Source: Rhodamnia argentea (taxonomy: Eukaryota; Streptophyta; Magnoliopsida; Myrtales; Myrtaceae). Taken from it: a stretch of 64,000 bases of DNA. The stretch covers positions 186,001-250,000 of the forward strand of contig NC_063157.1 of the NCBI RefSeq assembly GCF_020921035.1. Direction: 5' to 3'. Under the pieces are notes generated by a model. It had not been told where the DNA came from. It made no database searches and saw only the letters and a program-made list of their open reading frames with translations. Positions within the stretch are counted from its first letter, which is position 1; each line of letters opens with the position of its first letter. This document shows positions 55,226-64,000 of the stretch, in pieces. The translations under genes and the position numbers were made by a program.

Positions 55226-56117
55226 GGTTGTGTTTGATCTTCCGAATTTCTAGTTAGGATAGACTGGATAAGATATAGATAGTATAAGAAATCCAAGGAT
55301 ATTGCCATATCTTATCTCTTGTCCGGCGAATCGTGGATTTGAGGTCGGACAAGTAGAGGCAAGATGCGATCGAGATTGATTCTATTTATTTGAAATATCA
55401 AGATGCTTGAGAAATTACTCGGCGATGAGTTTTGATGAGTGAGTTGTTGTTGAGTACATGTTTGTTCTGTCTAAATTCGAGCACAACATCGACGGAGCAG
55501 ATCCCGTAACATCGGGGTCTTGATTTGAAGTCGAATCATTTGAGAATGGCCTGCTAGCATTGCTTACTGTCTTATTGAGTGAGTAAATAAGTGCTAAACT
55601 ATCTAATTATTCAACATCTTTCCACAAGTTAAAAATGCACTTATGCAGGTCGTCCAAGAGAGTTACCTTGAAAGTCGATGATCAATCTCGAGTTCTTCAT
55701 AACATGTTGAGGCCCCTTTCAAATATTGGAAAGATTCAAGCTGTTAAAGGACGAGGGATGTGATCTCATATCACACCAAATGATTAATGGAGATACCCGA
55801 TTTTGAGGTCGCATACACCAGACCGGCACCACCGGAGAGTCGGCCACCCTTAATGATCGCCGCCGCTAGAGAGACGGTCAAGCACGGCGGAGAGGCGGTG
55901 ATTGTGGGAAAAACTTGATTTTCCTAGTGTATAATCTTTTGAGAAATCCGATCCCGATCTATTTCACCCCTCTCCTAGGAATTTTTTTTTTTTATATATA
56001 TATTGGCTATGTCTTCCTATAGCCCGATTTATCCTATCTTGGACAGTTAACAAACACAGTATAGGATAATTATTTTATCCTATCACGGCTTATATCTTGA
56101 CGACGAAAAGAAGCCTT
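55226..56117. mobile_element. Non-autonomous PIF/Harbinger-like element (892 bp)
   Basis: Flanked by TTA at 55223-55225 and TTA at 56118-56120, the 3-bp duplication expected for PIF/Harbinger. Left end GGTTGTGTTTGATCTTCCG; reversed right end GGCTTCTTTTCGTCGTC, an imperfect match. It shares the block TTGCCATATCTTAT and a following TTGTCCGGCGAATC-like segment with the element at 25334-26450. A GC-rich patch lies at about 55820-55905. No transposase frame. Confidence 0.6.
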
Positions 56118-56549
56118 ATAGCTAGGGATAATTATTGAATTGAAAAGTATGCAATTAGTGATATTCGTTTTATGATGAATTTCTAGCCAAAATAATAAGA
56201 CCTGACCAATTAACAATGATTCTTGTAACGCAATGCCCGCCATATAAGAACTTCAGCATTTGTAATCTGACTTCGTATGTGACAAATATTATGCAACAAT
56301 AAGACAAACGAGCAATTGCGCTCCTTGGCGTTATCTATATGAGAGGAGTTTCGTAAGTGAGAATCTACATAATTAAGACAATGGAAATACGACCTTTTAA
56401 TAAATTCCTTTTCGTGCATGGTTCAAATTATCAAGATAAGGATTATTACAAGTACAAAAGTGGTTTGTCTAATTGACTTAAGAGACATCAAGCTAGTATC
56501 CCCAACAACCTCATCTCCAAAAATGTCTTGTGATGGTTTTCGTAATACA

Positions 56550-56552
<3 letters not shown>
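56118..56552. other. Intergenic DNA
   Basis: AT-rich spacer without recognisable features. Confidence 0.5.

Positions 56553-56593
<41 letters not shown>
56553..56593. repeat. (TA)n microsatellite
   Basis: About 20 TA units directly abutting the left arm of the inverted-repeat element that follows. Confidence 0.9.
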
Positions 56594-56595
<2 letters not shown>

Positions 56596-57072
56596 CCAAT
56601 TCAATCCTAAATATTTTGTAATTGTGCTAATTCAGTCTATCCGGCTCGTTTTGGTCGGCGAACAAGGACGTGGACACCAACCGGTGATATCATATTTTAA
56701 TTTTATGAAAAAAATTTCCTTTTTTCCTTTTTCCTTTTCTTTTTCTTTCTTCTTTTTTCCTTCTCTCTTCTTCCTCCGGCCGGTCGCCGGCGACAATCGG
56801 CGAGAGGCAACCCTCGGTTGGCGACTAGCTTGAGGCAACGACAGGATGAAGAAGAGGGAAGAAAAAGAGAAGAAAAAATTCAAAAAAAGTATTGAAATAT
56901 TATGTCACCGGATGCCCCGAGTCCATATTAGTGTCGATCGGCCAAAATTAGCTGGATTGACTAAATTGGTAAAATTACAAAAGTTTTAGGACTGAATCGG
57001 CCAAAAAAAAAAAGTTTAGGACTGGATTGGCACTATTGCAATAAATTCAAGATTTTTTTGATAATTCTCCCA
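56590..57072. mobile_element. Inverted-repeat element, first of three related copies
   Basis: Left arm ATTGCCAATTCAATCCTAAA followed by TTGTAATTGTGCTAATTCAG; the reversed right arm carries GTGCCAATCCAGTCCTAAAC and TTGTAATTTTACCAATTTAG. The arms meet a GC-rich core (GGTCGCCGGCGAC, about 56775-56830). No coding capacity. Outer borders are approximate and no target duplication was found. Confidence 0.6.
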
Positions 57073-57194
57073 TAAATAAATAGAAATTGAGATTGCTTTT
57101 CTTCCACATACTCTTAACACAATTGTAAAGCTCATTTTAGGAACTCATATTATGAAACTCTCCCTTAGGGTAATTTTTCGGGGAAAATGTTCAA

Positions 57195-57705
57195 AAACAT
57201 CTTAATCCTATTGCATTTATACCAATTCACTTCTAAACCTATTAATTAGATCCATTTGATTCTAAAATTTTTGCATTTGTGTTATTTTAATCTATTTGAC
57301 TAATTTTGACAGGAAATCGCTAACCCAAACATTGACCGTTGCCGTTTTTTAATGATATTTTAATAATATTTTGTCTCTCTTTTTTTTCTTTCCTTTTGGC
57401 CGGTGAGGGCAGCCTCGCCTAGGGCCTTTGTGTTCTCTCCTGCAGCCAGCGAGGTCATCAAGGCCTCGCCAACTGCGGGCGAGGCAACCCTCGCCGACCA
57501 AAATGGAAGAAAAATAATAATAAAAAGTACTGTAAAAAATGTCAACGTCGGCGTTAATTGTGTCTCGTAGGATGGGTAACCTCCACATTCGTGATTTCCA
57601 ATCAAAATTAGCCGAACAAATATGAAAGATTTAGAATCAAATTGATCTAATTGATATGTTATAGGTCCGAATTGGAATTAATATAATGGGTTTATGACTT
57701 TTTTT
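57195..57705. mobile_element. Inverted-repeat element, second related copy
   Basis: Arms of about 110 bp: the left has TTAGATCCATTTGATTCTAA and CTAATTTTGACAGGAAATC near 57318; the reversed right has TTAGATCAATTTGATTCTAA and CTAATTTTGATTGGAAATC. The core at about 57400-57505 is GC-rich (CTCGCC and GGCGAGG motifs). Borders approximate. Confidence 0.65.
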
Positions 57706-58260
57706 CGATTTCTCGATGGGGCTTGTTAATTTGACCAAATTAATGAAGTGCTGAAGCAAGTTGAATTCATGCATGTTGATGATGGCCTACTTGCTTTGAG
57801 CCCTCAATATGATCTTGTCGCCCCTCGCGGAAGTCGTTCTCTAACACCGATGACTCCTCGCCATCCGTGTCGGTCGTCACCAATTCCTTTGTCTTTGAAC
57901 TCCCATTTATCATTAGTTTATCAAGAAACCAACAAATTACTCATTGGAAAGAGAGAAGATTGCACACTTATCTGCAAACGTTACGAATTTCATTAAGGCT
58001 AGCTCAGCAAGCAAGCAAGTGATGTCGATTGAACGGTGGTCAGTAAAAGAAAAAGAGGGGGACTCTTTCCCGCTGTGAATTTGAACGAGGAGTCGGTTTG
58101 GTACGTCGTAACGTAAAATTTCCAAACGATGGAGAAGCAAAGTCGGGGACAGACCACACTAACTTGATAAGAAGACGTGGGTAATTAAGGAGTTTGCCTG
58201 GTGGGTTTGGTTTCGCTTTACATTTGCCATCTGCACGGACGACTCCTCTTGGGGGGCAGC
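57706..58260. other. Expansin upstream region
   Basis: Presumed distal promoter of the expansin. A short plus-strand frame at 57748-57996 has no recognisable family and is treated as chance. Confidence 0.4.
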
Positions 58261-58267
58261 TATAAAT
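58261..58267 (+). promoter_or_regulatory. TATA box of the expansin gene
   Basis: TATAAAT within GCTATAAATTGC, 73-79 nt before the ATG at 58340. This places the transcription start near 58290-58300 and gives a leader of about 40-50 nt, normal for a plant gene. Confidence 0.6.
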
Positions 58268-58339
58268 TGCAGAGGCAACATCGTGCTGATCTTATTCTTA
58301 CGAACAGCAAAAAGCCAAGACCAGAGCAAATTTAACGAG

Positions 58340-59865
58340 ATGGCGCCTTGGTCTGAGTACCATCATCGGTCGTCGACGATGCTCGGGTGTCTTGCATTGA
58401 CAAGAGTCCTTTTGCTCCTCATCGCCGGCGACGGAGGTGGCGGCCTCCAAGGATGGGATTCTGGCGCCCATGCCACGTTCTACGGCGACATCCATGGCAA
58501 TGACACCATGAGTAAGCTACATTAACCGAGAGAATTACCAAAAAAAAAAAGAAGTCCGTCAATTCAGTTCTAAACCTTTTTTTGTGCCGATTCAGTCCTA
58601 AACCTTTTTGCAATTGTGTCAATTTAGTACATTTGGTAGACCGACGCCGACGTGGACTTTTTAAATAATTTTTTAATGATTTTTTTGTGATTTTTTTTCT
58701 TTAGTTTTTTTCCCAACACCCCTAAGGGCCGGTGAGGGGGTGATGGCGCTGCGACCCTCGCCGACCCGTGTGAGAGTGTCACAGCCATAGACTAGTGCGG
58801 GCGAGCGCCGCGTCACGTTCGCCCAATGCGGGCGAGCGATGCCGTCGTGCCCTTACCCAGATCTGGGAGGGAGTCCGACCCTCACATGTGGCGACTCTTA
58901 AGGTTTTGAGGGAAAAAAAAATTGAATAAAAGAAAAGAAAAAAAAAGAGAAAAATTATTAAAAATTTAGAACATTATTATAATATTATTTAAAAAAAAAG
59001 TCCACGTCAACGTATGCCAGCCAAATAGACTGAATTGGTACAAATGCATAAAAATTCTTCTCACTGTCGCTTGTCGTGACATATTATTTCGTTCTTGTTG
59101 GCTTTTCCCAAAGTGGGAGCTTGTGGGTATGGAAACCTGTTCGAGCAAGGATATGGACTGAAGACGACGGCCCTAAGCACGGTCCTCTTCCGCAACGGAG
59201 CGACTTGCGGAGCCTGCTATGCGATAATGTGCATCCATTCCCCCTGGTGCTTACCTGACCGGCCCGTCATCCGGGTCACCGCCACCAACTTTTGTCCGCC
59301 CAACTACACCAGGGCGACCGAGGTTTGGTGCAACCCGCCCCAAAAGCACTTCGACCTCTCCATGCCCATGTTCCTCAAGATCGCTCACTACCGTGCCGGG
59401 ATCGTGCCCGTGGCGTTTCGCAGAGTGAGGTGCGATCCGAAGCGAGGAGGTATGCATGCAGATGCAGTAAACTTCTTCTCATTCCGGGTGTCCTAAGTAA
59501 GTAACATGTTATGATGAGTGAGAGCACATGAATGAACAGGGATTAGGTTCGAGATGAAAGGGAACGAGTGGTGGCTGATGGTGCTGGTGTACAACGTTGG
59601 GGGAGACGGGCAAGTGGTGGACGTGAAGATCAAGGGGACGAGGACGGGTTGGGTTGGGATGAGTCGGAATTGGGGTCAGAACTGGCAAACCTGGGTCGTC
59701 CTCAGAGGCCAGGCCTTGTCCTTCCGGGTCACCACGAGCGACGGCAAGGTGATCCAGTCCGACAACGTGGCACCGCCTGATTGGATGCCTGGCCGGACTT
59801 ATGAGGGCAGAAATTTCCCCGATTCTTACTTCTACTCCAAGTTTGGAATACTGCCTTCCAAATAA
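58340..59865 (+). CDS. Expansin, alpha type (3 exons, 277 aa)
   Basis: Secreted wall-loosening protein acting non-enzymatically on cellulose-xyloglucan contacts. Exons: 58340-58511, 59114-59449, 59540-59865, with the first intron at a position common in expansins. The N-terminus has a hydrophobic signal core ([16 protein letters not shown], about residues 15-30). Domain 1 has [15 protein letters not shown] (59-66), the Cys-rich [18 protein letters not shown] and the HFD motif at 136-138. Domain 2, the binding domain, starts near YNVGGDGQV and includes SRNWGQNWQ and [10 protein letters not shown]. Two details differ from the common alpha consensus: TMMGACGYG replaces TMGGACGYG, and the C-terminus extends past the usual end to [11 protein letters not shown]. 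Intron 1 (602 bp) is mostly a transposon-like insertion. The subclade was not assigned. Confidence 0.93.
58530..59060. mobile_element. Inverted-repeat element inside expansin intron 1, third related copy
   Basis: Left arm includes AATTCAGTTCTAAACC, GATTCAGTCCTAAACC and GACGTGGACTTTTTAAATAA; the reversed right arm has CCAATTCAGTCTATTTGG and GACGTGGACTTTTTTTTTAAA. A GC-rich core (about 58725-58905) contains GACCCTCGCCGACC and repeated GCGAGCG. It fills nearly all of the 602-bp intron, leaving about 20 nt on the 5' side and 50 nt on the 3' side. Borders approximate. Confidence 0.7.
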
Positions 59866-60620
59866 TTATTCGTGATGATTTTGTTTTTTTTAATTTTATG
59901 TTTTTGCCCTTTTTTTAGTCAGATTCTTATTTAAAAGTGCTTATGAAAACTAGTCAAACGTTCGTAAATTTTCATGACACATATCACAAGTCTATAGAGG
60001 CCAGGCCCCGTTACCCATTTTCGGATCCTGAAGCCCACGCCCGAGTCTATCAAGATCAAAGCCGAGAATTTTCCCAGTAATTTTTAGGTTTCATCGGTCG
60101 TGCAATGGCAAACTCATCCTCATCGCGCCGTCTTCTTCTTCTTCCCCTGTTTTCTTCGCTAGACACAGGGTGAAAACACGTTAGTGTTGCAGCGAAAGAG
60201 AGTGTGCGAGCGATACAATTACAAGGAAAGCAGGAGGAGAGTACAACCTCGTGAAATTAAAACACACTTGTATTTATCTCAGATCTGGCTGCTCTCTCTA
60301 GTCTCTCCGCCGTCGCCTTTCTCGTTTCTCAGATCTGGCCTCCACTCTATCGTTCTCTCTCTCTCGATCTCGAGTATCGCCTGACGCCGTCTCGTCTCCG
60401 CATCCCCTTCTGTCAATCGGCCCACTCGTGGGTACTCTCTTTCTCTCTCTCTCTATGCCGATTTCTTCCGTTTTCGATTTCCTTTTCGAATGTTTTGATT
60501 TCGGCAATCTGCGATATCAATTTCTTCCTTTTTCGATGTCGTCGGTAATTTGCCATGGCCAATTGATGGCTGCGACTAACCATACCCATCATCATGGCAA
60601 GGGTTGGGGGTGAAGTGACG
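59866..60620. other. Expansin 3' flank and intergenic DNA
   Basis: Contains CT-rich tracts (about 60293-60372 and 60438-60455). A short frame from an ATG at 60105 encodes a signal-peptide-like start but stops after about 22 codons. No gene is supported. Confidence 0.45.
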
Positions 60621-61190
60621 GAAGCGACCTATTAAGAATTGTCGGTCACATTCCTTATTGAATGGGATCGTGCTTTCATAATTTCGATACGGCAATTTCA
60701 AAATAACTTGACCCCAACACTTCGTACACCGGTGTATCATGGAATGTCGGATGGGAACAGAGGGAATGAGCCACAGAGGCTCTCAACTCTCCCTACTCCC
60801 TAGTGTTCCCATCAAGGATTCTTTAGCCGGAGTAAATCGGAACAAGTCTTGCTCCTCTTTTATATTTGGCCTCGACCCCCGTCGCGGGCACAAAATTCCC
60901 CGGCGGATCATGGCCTTACCGCCTGGTCCCTAGTGGCATTGCGGCTGACGGAAATCAGGAAAGAACAGGGTTGATTCGCTGTGAGCACGCTTGGGAGACG
61001 TGAGTAATCCCCTGCTTCTTTTAAGCCTCGCATCCCTCGCGCGGCGATTAGAAAGATCCGCGGACGGCTTAATTATAGTATAGAGGTAGGATGTTTGTTT
61101 TTGTAAGCAGAGGAAGCAGCGGATCTCCCCCTTTTTTGTTTGGGAAAGGTGGTGGCCGGTTGTGAGCTTTCATCATCTGATTTTTGTTCA
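60621..61190. other. Possible organelle-derived (mitochondrial-like) segment
   Basis: Composition changes from AT-rich spacer to moderately GC-rich, low-repeat sequence (for example CCCCGTCGCGGGCAC near 60877 and GATCCGCGGACGGC near 61051) that reads like plant mitochondrial non-coding DNA. A 64-codon frame at 60739-60933 has no recognised family. This is an impression only; no specific organelle gene was identified. Confidence 0.2.
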
Positions 61191-61507
61191 CTAGACAATA
61201 ATGTCTACTTTCTGAAATCTTACGTAATACCCAAAAAAAAAAAAAAATTTATCGTCCAAGGCCTGAGCAATAAGTAAACATTTCCGTGACCATGACGCAG
61301 AGCACGTGAAAACTGAGCCCAGCGGGGAGGAGGTGGAAGACAAAAATTTTGGGAAGCAAATTCTTCTTCTTCTTCTTGGTCATTATCATCATCTGCGGGT
61401 GCGAATGCAATTGCTAGTCTTTCGAGCTCTAGATCCATAGCTGTGGCTGTTGATTCCAATTCGAGCAGCACATCATCACATGCTCAGATCCCCAGCTCAA
61501 TCGGAAG
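61191..61507 (+). promoter_or_regulatory. Upstream region of the Kelch gene
   Basis: About 320 bp before the Kelch ATG, including a purine/pyrimidine-rich leader with TTCTTC runs near 61360-61377. No definite TATA box. Confidence 0.3.
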
Positions 61508-63575
61508 ATGGGGAGGCCAGTGGGGAAGCATAAATCTGCCAGATTGGTGTTTGGATGCGTCCTTCTTTTGGGGTGTGGCCTCGTTTACGACTATTTCTGG
61601 GCTGCTGCTCCGCGTTTCACTTCTTCTTCTTCTTCTATTTCCTCCAATTGGGCCAGTGACGAACCTCCCTCCAAAATACCTGTGTCCAGTAATGCTGGTC
61701 GTAGCTCCCTCAAGGTATCATTCTTGCATAGTCCCTATTTCGTGTAGTTCTTTACTGCGGAAAGACCAGCTCACGAGGATGCCTGGTCCCCCGATTTGAT
61801 TTGGCTTTGCAAATGCTGACAGTGACTGCTCATTCGGGATTAACATGAGTAGTGCTTTCTTGATGACCTATACAATTAAAATCCAAGAAGATTATGTTGT
61901 TTATAGGGACAATCTGCGGAGATGGATGATGCTCCTGGGAGAGTCTTGTCTGCAACTTTCGCAGATTTACCTGGACCGGAGCTGAAATGGGAGAAGATGG
62001 CTCCTGCACCGGTGCCTCGATTAGATGGGGCAGCAATTCAGATAAAGAATCTTCTTTTTGTGTTTGCCGGATATGGCACTATTGATTATGTAAGAACACC
62101 GCCAACCCCCTTGATTTGACATGTGTTACCTGGATTAGGAAGCAAGCTATCAACTTAAATGTCTATATCATTCTCATACTATGTTAACTTGGCAGCTTTG
62201 CTGCTTGTTATTGGGAACTTTTCTATGCTTGTTGGTTTGTTATTCTAATGATGCATTGCGGTGATCTTTGCGTCCAATGCAGTTAGAAGTTCTGTTATTT
62301 GTGTTAACGTTGGAAATAGAACTATGCCAAACGAAAAGCAAGAAAATCTTCCTTTTTAGCTTGGGTACATAATGAAGGGCTCAGTCTGCTAAATCCCAAA
62401 TTTATTGCCATGGAAGCATGATCAAAGATTGGTTTAATTCCCAGAAATGCTGTTTAGGCCAGCCTCCTTTCTTATGTTGTCTAGTGTCATGAATTGCTAT
62501 ATCAAGAACATGCAAACATAGCACGATTATGTAGTATTAAAGTACTTGGATCAGCGTGATCACTTCACTAATTTGTGAGCCATGTAAGTTGATTTCTGAG
62601 GCAAATGAGCTATGTTTGGAGTTAAACTGGTAAGACTTGAGTTTAAGACTGATCACCTTGAGTTGGATGCCTTGTTTCCCCTGTTCATTGTGAGTGCTCT
62701 CATAGTACCGGGTATTCTTTCAGCAATGTTGCCTGTTCATTTAGGAGACAATTCTAGCCAAAAATGTAAAGTTGGGTCTGGTTTGCATTGTTTGGTACAG
62801 TATCCGAGCCTAGAGGTTCTGACACTTCCTCTTTTGCTTTATTTTGGCTGGCCGGACAGGTGCATTCTCATGTTGACATATACAACTTTTCAGATAATAC
62901 TTGGGGAGGAAGATTTGACATGCCAAAAGAAATGGCTCATTCACATTTGGGAATGGTGACGGATGGGAGATATATATATGTGGTCACAGGACAATATGGT
63001 CCACAATGTCGTGGACCTACAGCACATAATTTCGTGTTAGATACTGAGACCAAGCAGTGGGATGACTTGCCCCCTTTACCGATTCCTAGGTACATTATCT
63101 GTTCTCTGAATCTTAAGTTTTAGGCCTTCTAGAGAAGCTTGTTATCGTCGTGCTCTTGTTTTTTGGGGTAATTTCTGAAAGAGTTTTTCAATAATCTTTT
63201 TGAGCATGATGCGCTTTCACGAATTATATTGAATATTTGAGATCCTACACTGTTTGTTCTATTTTTTATCCCCAACTTGTTTCCTTATCGCAATTATCAA
63301 TTTTTTCCTTGTAAATGTCTCCAACTGGATCTCACTCCTGTTGAAATCAGTGCAAATTGTTCTTGCCCTTTTTTTAAGGACGTTTTTAAATTTGTAAATT
63401 TTAGGTATGCACCCGCAACCCAACTTTGGAAAGGTAGACTTCATGTGATGGGAGGCAGCAAAGAGAATAGGCATACGCCTGCAGTTGAGCACTGGAGTCT
63501 TGCAGTGAAGGATGGAAAAGCGTTGGAGAAGGAATGGAGGAATGAAATACCAATTCCCCGTGGAGGACCTCATAG
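61508..63575 (+). CDS. Membrane-anchored Kelch-repeat protein (partial, 3' end outside window)
   Basis: Exons seen: 61508-61714, 61907-62089, 62860-63089, 63405-63575, giving 263 residues and continuing beyond the window. The N-terminus has a short basic start (MGRPVGKHKSAR) and one hydrophobic helix (LVFGCVLLLGCGLVYDYF, about residues 13-30), the pattern of a type II signal-anchor protein, followed by a Ser-rich stalk. Kelch blades follow: PRLDGAAIQIKNLLFVFAGY, then DIYNFSDNTWGGRFDMP, then GMVTDGRYIYVVTGQYGPQC and WKGRLHVMGGSKENR, each with the small-residue/aromatic/Trp spacing of Kelch repeats. It resembles Arabidopsis At3g27220-type Kelch proteins from memory, a group without a firm function. 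A beta-propeller on the lumenal or outer side of a membrane is the likely structure. Confidence 0.88.
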
Positions 63576-64000
63576 GTTCATTTCCCTCTCTTTTTGGAGA
63601 TATCCTTTGCTAATTTATTTCAATGCATGGTTATCCATTGCCATAGTTGTTTCCGCGGCTCTTATGGATGGCCATGTGAAAATTTTATATATCTTGAGTT
63701 ACAATCTTGTAAAACAAGGAGCCCTTGATCAATGTAGGCCTAAAATCACTCTCATAAATGTGGAGGCCAACTTAATGGGTTTCCCTTAAATATTTGACAA
63801 ATGTATGGTTTCAGGGTAAAAACATTGACTACTTGGAAACAAGAAACCGAAGATTACTTGGAGGACACATATCCCATGCAATCTGTTAGAGGCATTTCCA
63901 TTTCCAGATATCAATTAGATTTTCACATAAGCATTCTATTGGATTTTCACATAAGCATCATCACCTTTTCCGAAATGTTAAAGACGTTTAATCATTGCTA
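63576..64000 (+). other. Kelch gene intron (incomplete)
   Basis: Starts with a GTTCAT donor at 63576. The next Kelch exon expected from the family was not found, so it probably lies beyond the window. A TTTCAG acceptor-like site near 63814 is followed by sequence without Kelch similarity. Confidence 0.6.

Noticed and set aside
60105-60173. Short frame starting like a signal peptide (MANSSSSRRLLLLPLF)
   Set aside because: Stops after about 22 codons and no downstream exon continues it.
63277-63404. In-frame extension upstream of Kelch exon 4
   Set aside because: It lacks an ATG and lies before a clear TTTTAG acceptor; the phase from exon 3 matches only a start at 63405.
63815-63990. Possible further Kelch exon after a TTTCAG site
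   Set aside because: Translation in the required phase (VKTLTTWKQETED...) shows no Kelch pattern; the expected blade sequence is absent.

Overview
This is nuclear DNA of a flowering plant, almost certainly a eudicot. Genes are split into many short exons with GT-AG introns, intergenic DNA is AT-rich with microsatellites and small inverted-repeat transposons, and every recognised protein is a land-plant family. The species cannot be fixed from sequence alone. No operon, phage, CRISPR or other prokaryotic feature is present, and I found no wholly new biological system. The less ordinary content is conserved gene linkage, one decaying tandem duplicate, a transposon filling an expansin intron, and several insertion footprints.

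Layout. 0.1-3.7 kb (+): 3' part of a type II (K+-independent) proton-pumping pyrophosphatase. 5.1-5.6 kb (+): small conserved protein of unknown function. 6.7-15.8 kb (+): 15-exon plastid-type TPR protein. 16.7-17.2 kb (-): SAUR auxin-response protein. 17.3-22.0 kb: gene-free, with a possible solo LTR. 22.0-25.0 kb (+): BTL1-like mitochondrial carrier. 25.3-27.3 kb: two adjacent inverted-repeat elements. 27.9-30.3 kb (-): DUF1666 protein. 32.2-33.1 kb (-): DUF3820-like protein, head-to-head with the 20-exon V-ATPase catalytic subunit A at 33.5-40.1 kb (+). 41.0-42.0 kb: GC-cored repeat. 43.2-45.2 kb (+): small proline-rich gene and its decaying upstream copy. 45.8-54.1 kb (-): Mediator subunit MED8. 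54.3-59.1 kb: repeat-rich, with the last element inside intron 1 of an expansin (58.3-59.9 kb, +). 61.5 kb to the end (+): 5' part of a membrane-anchored Kelch protein.

The genes are independently transcribed. The clearest functional theme is endomembrane acidification: a type II H+-PPase and the V-ATPase catalytic subunit lie about 30 kb apart. From memory, Arabidopsis has VHA-A (At1g78900), a TPR gene (At1g78915) and VHP2 (At1g78920) side by side, and SAUR47 (At3g20220), BTL1 (At3g20240) and a DUF1666 gene (At3g20260) together elsewhere. Here both sets are interleaved, which suggests one ancestral block later split by gene loss in Arabidopsis.

Exon boundaries were read by eye. In every recognised multi-exon gene the phases close to one open frame, but untranslated exons and alternative splicing cannot be seen.
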